64,000 nucleotides of DNA from Massilia sp. CF038 (GTDB lineage Bacteria > Pseudomonadota > Gammaproteobacteria > Burkholderiales > Burkholderiaceae_D). A program made the position numbers and the translations under genes. The stretch covers positions 868,001 through 932,000 of the forward strand of contig NZ_FQWU01000001.1 of NCBI RefSeq assembly GCF_900129765.1. Direction: 5' to 3'. A model generated the notes under the pieces. The model did not search any database, had not been told where the DNA came from, and saw only the letters and a list, made by a program, of their open reading frames with translations. This document shows positions 59,016-64,000 of this stretch, in pieces (position 1 is the first letter of the stretch; every line of letters starts with the position of its first letter).

Positions 59016-59960
59016 TCAGCCGCAAACCTGGTGCAGCAGCTGGTTCCACTCGTCACAAAAGCGGGCGATGCCAAAGCGCTCGCGGGCGCGGCGCTGCGCC
59101 GTCATGCCGAGGCGGCGGGCCAGCCCTGGACTGCGGCGCAACTCTTGCATGTGCAGAATCAGATTGCTGGTATTGGTATCGATGAAGCCCGATTCCCCAT
59201 GTTCGATGACGGTGACCATTTCGGTGGTGGCGAGCGCGACGACCGGCAGCCCGACCATCATGCTTTCGATGACTGCCAGACCCAGGCTGGTGTAACGGAT
59301 GGGGTTGAACAGGTAGCGATAGCGCGCAGCAAACGCGGGCAGGGCGGCATGCGCAATCTCCCCCAGGCCGCCAAGCTGCTCGGCTTCCATGCCGACCAGT
59401 TCCAGCGGCACTTGCCGGCGGACCTGGGTGAACAGGTCGGCCCCCAGCCGGCGTCCGCGCGCGGCAAGGTTGTTGATGATGACCAGCCCGCTCTCGAGCT
59501 CGCCGCGATAGGCGATACCGTCGGGCACCACGACGCCGTGCTCGATGACGCGATACGGGGTATTGCCGTTGTCCCACATGAGCGCATTGAAGTGCGACAC
59601 ATGCACCAGCATGACGTGCGCGTCGTCCACTGGATGGCGGGTATCGGTCGGGTGCCCGCGCGGGGGATCGTGTTCGATGTAGATGCGGGGCAGGGCACGC
59701 TGGGCGGCGCTCAGAAATTCGTACTGATCTTTTTCGAACTGATGGTCGTCCTGGAAAATGATGCAGTCAAATTGCTGCGCGCGGGCGCTGGATGCCGGCA
59801 GGTCGTGCACATTGTCGCCCCAGGGCATTTGCCCCGCGCGGCCCCCGTAGCCGGGCGGGCGGCCGGGCTTGGACACGACGTGGAACTGGTGCGGCAGTTG
59901 CGTCAGGTAGTACAGATAGCTGCCGTGCGTGTGCCAGGTGAGAATGTTTAGTGGCCGCAT
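59016..59960 (-). CDS. Glycosyltransferase (GT4-like)
   Basis: The 314-residue protein starts MRPLNILTWHTHGSYLYYLT, a start shared by a clade of GT4 enzymes. The donor end has YLFNPIRYTSLGLAVIESMM, VGLPVVALATTEMVTVIEHG and SGFIDTN. It is shorter than typical GT4 proteins; the GT-B N-domain is reduced. It is 39 bases upstream of the other GT4 gene and a GAGG site precedes the ATG. Confidence 0.85.
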   Translation of the reverse strand: MRPLNILTWHTHGSYLYYLTQLPHQFHVVSKPGRPPGYGGRAGQMPWGDNVHDLPASSARAQQFDCIIFQDDHQFEKDQYEFLSAAQRALPRIYIEHDPPRGHPTDTRHPVDDAHVMLVHVSHFNALMWDNGNTPYRVIEHGVVVPDGIAYRGELESGLVIINNLAARGRRLGADLFTQVRRQVPLELVGMEAEQLGGLGEIAHAALPAFAARYRYLFNPIRYTSLGLAVIESMMVGLPVVALATTEMVTVIEHGESGFIDTNTSNLILHMQELRRSPGLARRLGMTAQRRARERFGIARFCDEWNQLLHQVCG

Positions 59961-59967
59961 GCTGACC

Positions 59968-60030
59968 TCAGGCGCAGGACCGCGCGCTGGCGCTGGCGGT
60001 GAGAAGGGACGCTGCTGACCTTGCCTTCAT
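59968..60030 (-). CDS. Possible 20-residue mini-ORF between ABC transporter and GT4
   Basis: MKARSAASLLTASASARSCA is preceded by TAGGAGA at good spacing and sits in the 79-base gap after the ABC transporter stop. Ser/Ala-rich. It may be a coupling leader or chance. Confidence 0.25.
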   Translation of the reverse strand: MKARSAASLLTASASARSCA

Positions 60031-60039
60031 GTGTATCTC

Positions 60040-61794
60040 CTAAGGAGGCGCATCGCGCCGTTGTTGCAGCAGCCACAGGTGCGCGTACATGCCTTGCTTG
60101 CGCAATAAAGCCTGGTGGTTGCCGCGTTCAACGATGCGGCCGCGGTCCATCACGATGATGTCGTGCGCACCGACAATGGTCGATAGCCGGTGCGCGATGA
60201 TGAGAGTGGTTCGATTGCGTGACAAGCGGTCGAGTTCCTGCTGGATCGCGTGCTCTGAATCTGAATCAAGTGCCGACGTCGCCTCGTCAAAAATGAGGAT
60301 GGGTGGATTTTTCAGAATGGCACGCGCGATGGCAATGCGCTGCTTTTCGCCGCCGGACATCTTGACGCCGCGCTCGCCCACCGCCGTCTCGTACTGCTGC
60401 GGCAGCGAGGCAATCAGCTCGTGCACGTGCGCTGCCTTGCAGGCGGCAATGACCTCGTCCCGGCTGCTGCCGACGCGGCCGTAGGCAATGTTGTAGCCGA
60501 CCGTGTCGTTAAACAGGACCGTCTCTTGCGGCACCACGCCAATGGCGGCGCGCACACTGCCGGGGCTGAGCGCACTGATGGGTTGACCGTCAATTAGAAT
60601 GCGGCCGGCCACGGGATCGTAGAGGCGCAGCAGCAACCGCGCCAGGGTGGATTTGCCAGACCCGCTGCGCCCGACCACGGCCACGGTTTGACCGGGTGGA
60701 ATGGAAAAACTGACGTCCTGCAAGATCGGACGGGATGGGTCGTAGTGAAAACTGACGTGTTCGAAGACTACTTCGCCGTGGCGCGTGTGCAGGCGGGGCA
60801 GGCTGGGCAGGTCCGGTATCTGGGGTTGCTCGCGCAGCAGCTGGAACAGTTTTTCGGCATTGACCCAGGCGTCCCGCGCTTCGCGGTAGACAAAGCCCAG
60901 CGCATTGAGCGGCAGACAAACTTGCAGGGCGTAAGCGTTGATCAGAACCAGATCGCCCACCCGCATGCGTCCTGCCCACACATCGCGCCCTGCCAGCAGC
61001 ATGATGGCGGCCACGCCCAGTCCGATGACGGCGCTTTGCCCCACGTGCAAAGTGAACAGAGCGCGCTGGTTGCCCATGCCCGCCTCGCGCCAGCGCCCCA
61101 TCAGCGCTTGAAAACGGCTTTCCTCCAGTGCTTCATTGGTGAAGTATTTAATGGTGTCGTAGTTGATGAGACTGTCGGCAAGCTGGCTTTTGGCGCCGGT
61201 ATCGAGCTTGTTCACGCGGCTTTGGTAAATCACGCGGCGCGCAGTAAAGACCAGGGTAAAGCCAGCGTAGAACAGGAACATCAGCACAATGATGGCCGAG
61301 TACCAGCCACTGTACCGGCTCAGCATGACGGCCAGCACCAGGCCAATTTCGATCAGCGTCGGCACGATGGTAAACAGGCCCACCCCCAGCAGGAAGGCAA
61401 TGCCATTGGTGCCGCGGTCGATATCGGGCAGCAAACCACCCAGTTGGCGCTGCGCATGAAAACTGGCGCTCAGGGCGTGCAGGTGGGCAAAGGTTTTTTG
61501 CGCGTAACGCGACACCGTGTGCAGGGTGACGCGGGCAAAGATCAGGTCGCGCAGTTCATTAAACAGGGTGCTGAGAAAACGCAGCAGGGCGTAGCCTGCC
61601 AGCAGATAGATGGGGATGGCCGCCAGCGCATGCGGCTGCGAGAAGCCGTCGATAATGCGTTTGAGCACCAGGGGCACGGCGACCGTCGCCACCTTGGCAA
61701 TGACCAGGCACACCATGGCCAGCGCAATGCGCCAGCGGTACAGCGCCACGACCTGCCATAAATCCGAAGCCATGCGCTGGTGTCGTTTGTCCAT
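60040..61794 (-). CDS. ABC exporter, Atm1-like half transporter
   Basis: The 584-residue protein fuses a six-helix ABC type-1 permease (about residues 20-320) and a nucleotide-binding domain. The permease has the Atm1-family run LHTVSRYAQKTFAHLHALSA, then LIEIGLVLAVML and NYDTIKYFTNEALE. The NBD has Walker A VGRSGSGKSTLARLL, signature MSGGEKQRIAIARAI and Walker B ILIFDEATSALD. Atm1 relatives export glutathione-linked or metal compounds. It precedes the glycosyltransferase run on the same strand, so a glycan export role is also possible. Confidence 0.87.
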   Translation of the reverse strand: MDKRHQRMASDLWQVVALYRWRIALAMVCLVIAKVATVAVPLVLKRIIDGFSQPHALAAIPIYLLAGYALLRFLSTLFNELRDLIFARVTLHTVSRYAQKTFAHLHALSASFHAQRQLGGLLPDIDRGTNGIAFLLGVGLFTIVPTLIEIGLVLAVMLSRYSGWYSAIIVLMFLFYAGFTLVFTARRVIYQSRVNKLDTGAKSQLADSLINYDTIKYFTNEALEESRFQALMGRWREAGMGNQRALFTLHVGQSAVIGLGVAAIMLLAGRDVWAGRMRVGDLVLINAYALQVCLPLNALGFVYREARDAWVNAEKLFQLLREQPQIPDLPSLPRLHTRHGEVVFEHVSFHYDPSRPILQDVSFSIPPGQTVAVVGRSGSGKSTLARLLLRLYDPVAGRILIDGQPISALSPGSVRAAIGVVPQETVLFNDTVGYNIAYGRVGSSRDEVIAACKAAHVHELIASLPQQYETAVGERGVKMSGGEKQRIAIARAILKNPPILIFDEATSALDSDSEHAIQQELDRLSRNRTTLIIAHRLSTIVGAHDIIVMDRGRIVERGNHQALLRKQGMYAHLWLLQQRRDAPP

Positions 61795-61848
61795 GCCCCG
61801 TTTGACATGGCGGAAGCTGACTTAGCTCCCGCGCCTGCGTTTGGTCAA

Positions 61849-62730
61849 TCAGGGCTGGCGTCCACCATCGGCATCAATGAACTTGCTGACCGCATCCAGG
61901 GTCGGAGCAAGGGAGCGCAAGGGGGCGGCGATCGACGCCACCAGCGTGGTGTGGCTGACGCCGTCGTAATAGATTTCCTGGACCGGCACGCCATTCTCGC
62001 GCAGCTTGCTGGCCAAGTGGCCGGTATTGCGCTGCGGATTGACCAACTTGTCCTTGTTGGCGGCAATGAGCAACGCTGGCGGCGTGTTCTTGTCCGCATG
62101 GTTGATCGGTTGCGAGTCCGGTGGGGTGTCCGGGAAATGAAACACCGGCCGGGTGGTGGGATTTTCAATCGGCATGAAGTCGTAGGGTCCAGCCAGGCCG
62201 ATCCAGCCACGCAGTTCGGTCGTTTGCATGTGTTGCCTAGCCAGGTATTTGGGGTCCAGGGCCACCATGGCCGCGTTATAGGCGCCAGCGCTGTGGCCCA
62301 TCACAAACAAGCGCTTCGGGTCGCCACCGTAGCGGCTGATTTCGCGCGCGGTCCATGCCACAGCCTGGGCGGAATCGTCCAGAAATTCCGGGTAGCGCAC
62401 CTCGGGATAAAGGCGGTAGTCGGGGATCACCACCACATAGCCGCGTGAGGCAAGCGCACGGCCAACAAAGGCGTAGCCTTCGCGCTCACCCGTGGTCCAG
62501 TTGCCACCAAAGAAAAACACCACCACGGGCGCGGGCCCGCTGGCGTGTTCGGGGCGGTAGATATCGAGCCGGTGACGCGCATTGCTTCCATATGCCACGT
62601 TTTCCTGGGCCAGCAACGCCTTTCCGGGCGACAAGGCGTTCAGCGTGCCCAGCGGCGAGCAGGCGACAATCGAGCCCAGTACCAGCGCGCCGGCAGTCAC
62701 ACCCAGCCATGTTTTCTGCCACGTCCGCAT
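61849..62730 (-). CDS. Alpha/beta hydrolase (carboxylesterase-like), probable lipoprotein
   Basis: The 293-residue enzyme has a lipoprotein-type signal (LVLGSIVACS, Cys near residue 24). The oxyanion-hole region VVVFFFGGNWTTG and the nucleophile elbow VMGHSAGAYN (Ser in GHSAG) are clear. The late Asp/His are likely in AANKDKLVNP and DGVSHTTLV. It belongs to the hormone-sensitive-lipase/BD-FAE-like esterase group. It is probably anchored in the envelope. Substrate unknown. Confidence 0.87.
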   Translation of the reverse strand: MRTWQKTWLGVTAGALVLGSIVACSPLGTLNALSPGKALLAQENVAYGSNARHRLDIYRPEHASGPAPVVVFFFGGNWTTGEREGYAFVGRALASRGYVVVIPDYRLYPEVRYPEFLDDSAQAVAWTAREISRYGGDPKRLFVMGHSAGAYNAAMVALDPKYLARQHMQTTELRGWIGLAGPYDFMPIENPTTRPVFHFPDTPPDSQPINHADKNTPPALLIAANKDKLVNPQRNTGHLASKLRENGVPVQEIYYDGVSHTTLVASIAAPLRSLAPTLDAVSKFIDADGGRQP

Positions 62731-62804
62731 AAGATTCTCGCTATCAATTTAACAAGATTCATTATAGCCAGGCAGGCGAAAAGCCCGTGCACGGCTGAGT
62801 TTGC

Positions 62805-63563
62805 TTACATGGCCTGGCTGCGGCAGTGGGCGCGAAACTGCACCGGACTCATACCTGTGTGGGCCTTGAACTGGCGGCTGAAGGCGCTGTGATCGGTATA
62901 GCCGCAGGCGTAGGCGATTTCAGCAATGCTTTGCTCGGTGCCGCCTTCGATCATGCTCATGGCGCCGGCCAGGCGCGACTGCAGCAGTAACTGGCGTGGG
63001 GAGTAATGAAATACCCGCTGGAACAGGCGTTCGACCCGCGACAGGGATAGCCCTTCGCTCGCCGCCAGATCTTCCATGCAGACATTGCCGCTGTAGTTTT
63101 CACGAATGTGCTGGGCAATCGCGGCAATCTTGCGGTACACCGGGTGCAAGTCATCCGCCAGGCCCAGATCCTGGGACGTGCCGGCCAGTCCGACAATGGC
63201 CCCGCTGTCGTCGCGCAGGGGAATCTTGTGCGTCAGGCACCAGCCACGGCTGCGGGTAGGGTACAAGTGCAATTCCAGATGCTTGGAGAGGGCGATACCA
63301 CTGTCGATCACTTGCCGGTCCTGCTCGATATACGTCAGGGCCAGAGGGCGCGGATGGACTTCGAGCACGGTCTTGCCAATCATGTCTTCTTTATTGCGCA
63401 GACCGCAGCGCCGGACCAGCGTATTATTAACGCTGACATAGCGGCCTTCGCGGTCCTTGATAAAGAAGGCAACGTCGTTCAGGGCATCGAACAATGATTC
63501 CAGGGCCGGAAAATCGACGGTGCGAATCCCATTTCGTGCGGGAAGCAGCGCGCTCATGTCCAT
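62805..63563 (-). CDS. PAS-domain AraC-family transcriptional regulator
   Basis: The 252-residue protein has an N-terminal PAS domain (about residues 20-135: LNDVAFFIKDREGRYVSVNN, IGKTVLEVHP, PLRDDSGAIVGLAGTSQD) and a C-terminal AraC double HTH (LAASEGLSLSRVERLFQRVF, IAEIAYACGYTDHSAFSRQF). It is divergent from a DapA-family gene. PAS-AraC regulators of this size often sit beside hydroxyproline or amino-acid catabolic genes, so it likely controls that operon. Confidence 0.87.
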   Translation of the reverse strand: MDMSALLPARNGIRTVDFPALESLFDALNDVAFFIKDREGRYVSVNNTLVRRCGLRNKEDMIGKTVLEVHPRPLALTYIEQDRQVIDSGIALSKHLELHLYPTRSRGWCLTHKIPLRDDSGAIVGLAGTSQDLGLADDLHPVYRKIAAIAQHIRENYSGNVCMEDLAASEGLSLSRVERLFQRVFHYSPRQLLLQSRLAGAMSMIEGGTEQSIAEIAYACGYTDHSAFSRQFKAHTGMSPVQFRAHCRSQAM

Positions 63564-63728
63564 GTTCGGGTTCTCCTTTTATGTGTTATTCGACCAGTAT
63601 AAAGCGGGAAATGGCCGTAAAAAACAATTGTGCCGATTTCTGCCCCGGCGACTAGTCCGCCGATCAAGACCGGGCCCCCTCGCGGGTCTATTCTGAAACC
63701 TTCCCGAAACCCTGAAAAGGTAATAACC

Positions 63729-64000
63729 ATGTGGCACGGCGTGATTCCAGCGGTAACAACAAAATTCAACGAAGACGGCAGTCTTGATTTTGCAGAAATG
63801 GAGCGTTGCTTCGGTTTGCAGATGGATGCCGGATGCGACGGACTGATCGCCTGTGGCTCGCTTGGCGAAGGCCCGATGCTGTCGCATGGCGAGCGCCTGG
63901 ATGTGCTGCGCCTGGCCAAGCAGACCACCGGTTCGCGCCCGGCCCTGCTGACCGTGGCCGAAGCAGCCACCCGCGACGCTTGCGCGCTGGCCGAAAAGGC
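63729..64000 (+). CDS. DapA/DHDPS-family aldolase or dehydratase (partial, cut by window end)
   Basis: The 90 visible residues start MWHGVIPAVTTKFNEDGSLD and contain the N-terminal TIM-barrel pattern of the dihydrodipicolinate synthase superfamily (ACGSLGEGPMLSHGERLDVL in place of the GTTGE loop). The GSLGEG form is common in the clade acting on hydroxyproline-derived pyrroline carboxylate, but substrate cannot be fixed. The gene continues beyond 64000. The AraC-PAS gene is divergent. Confidence 0.85.
   Translation, partial: MWHGVIPAVTTKFNEDGSLDFAEMERCFGLQMDAGCDGLIACGSLGEGPMLSHGERLDVLRLAKQTTGSRPALLTVAEAATRDACALAEK

Overview
The window reads as a chromosomal segment of a betaproteobacterium, most likely Oxalobacteraceae (Massilia/Duganella/Janthinobacterium type). 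The evidence is the rpsR-rplI-dnaB order, the S18 C-terminus ending TDLHHA, the alaA-hom pair, the high G+C coding style and the family resemblance of the accessory genes. The genus call is an inference.

Layout. 1-5.2 kb is core: rpsR end, rplI, dnaB, a DUF47 (PhoU-like) plus PiT phosphate-transport pair, then a GNAT acetyltransferase and a YdjM-like membrane protein. A tandem duplication lies just before the GNAT gene. 5.2-6.2 kb is an AT-richer insert with a double-glycine bacteriocin-like peptide and a two-TM partner. 6.2-8.6 kb holds an orphan GspE/PilB-type ATPase and a small partner. 8.6-10.5 kb holds an Nramp-related transporter behind a long leader that contains a tiny Cys peptide. 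10.6-16.3 kb holds PIN-PhoH, Bcp peroxiredoxin, an Mth938-like protein, AlaA and homoserine dehydrogenase. 16.3-20.5 kb holds a second palindrome-plus-gene-end duplication, a DUF2145 pair, an XRE regulator and an MFS-PlsC fusion. 20.6-25.9 kb is a signalling block: a Cache-type hybrid histidine kinase, converging on a double-domain KaiC-like ATPase with a histidine kinase that has a degenerate N-terminal receiver.

The centrepiece is 26.2-48.6 kb: an operon of 18 tightly coupled genes for an extracellular contractile injection system (eCIS, phage-tail-like). In order these are sheath, tube, gp26-like zinc protein, Pro/Ala-rich protein, DUF4255 cap protein, AAA+ ATPase, a small protein, DUF4157-OmpA with a C-terminal polymorphic-toxin-44-like region, Pvc7-like tube/baseplate protein, LysM protein, hub, spike, PAAR-like tip, gp25, two baseplate-J proteins, a tail-I/beta-helix protein and a DUF6519 protein. 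No obvious tape measure or separate tail fibre is present. Upstream lies a perfect FNR/ANR box (TTGAT-N4-ATCAA), spaced from a -10 element exactly as in a class II FNR promoter. This suggests expression under low oxygen. A tRNA-Pro(GGG) follows the operon directly.

48.8-51.3 kb carries a candidate small toxin (glycine-tract, apparently frameshifted) with a possible immunity gene, an exported HAF-repeat protein and tRNA-Ala(GGC). 51.3-55.3 kb: LysR divergent from a LigB-type dioxygenase and DoxX, an HNH nuclease and a DUF1264 protein. 55.3-61.8 kb is a glycan/LPS-type cluster on the minus strand (GT9, HAD phosphatase, SDR, two GT4 enzymes) with an Atm1-like ABC exporter upstream. The end holds an esterase-like lipoprotein, a PAS-AraC regulator and the start of a DapA-family enzyme cut by the window edge.

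Most calls come from motif and family recognition by eye. No database search was run.
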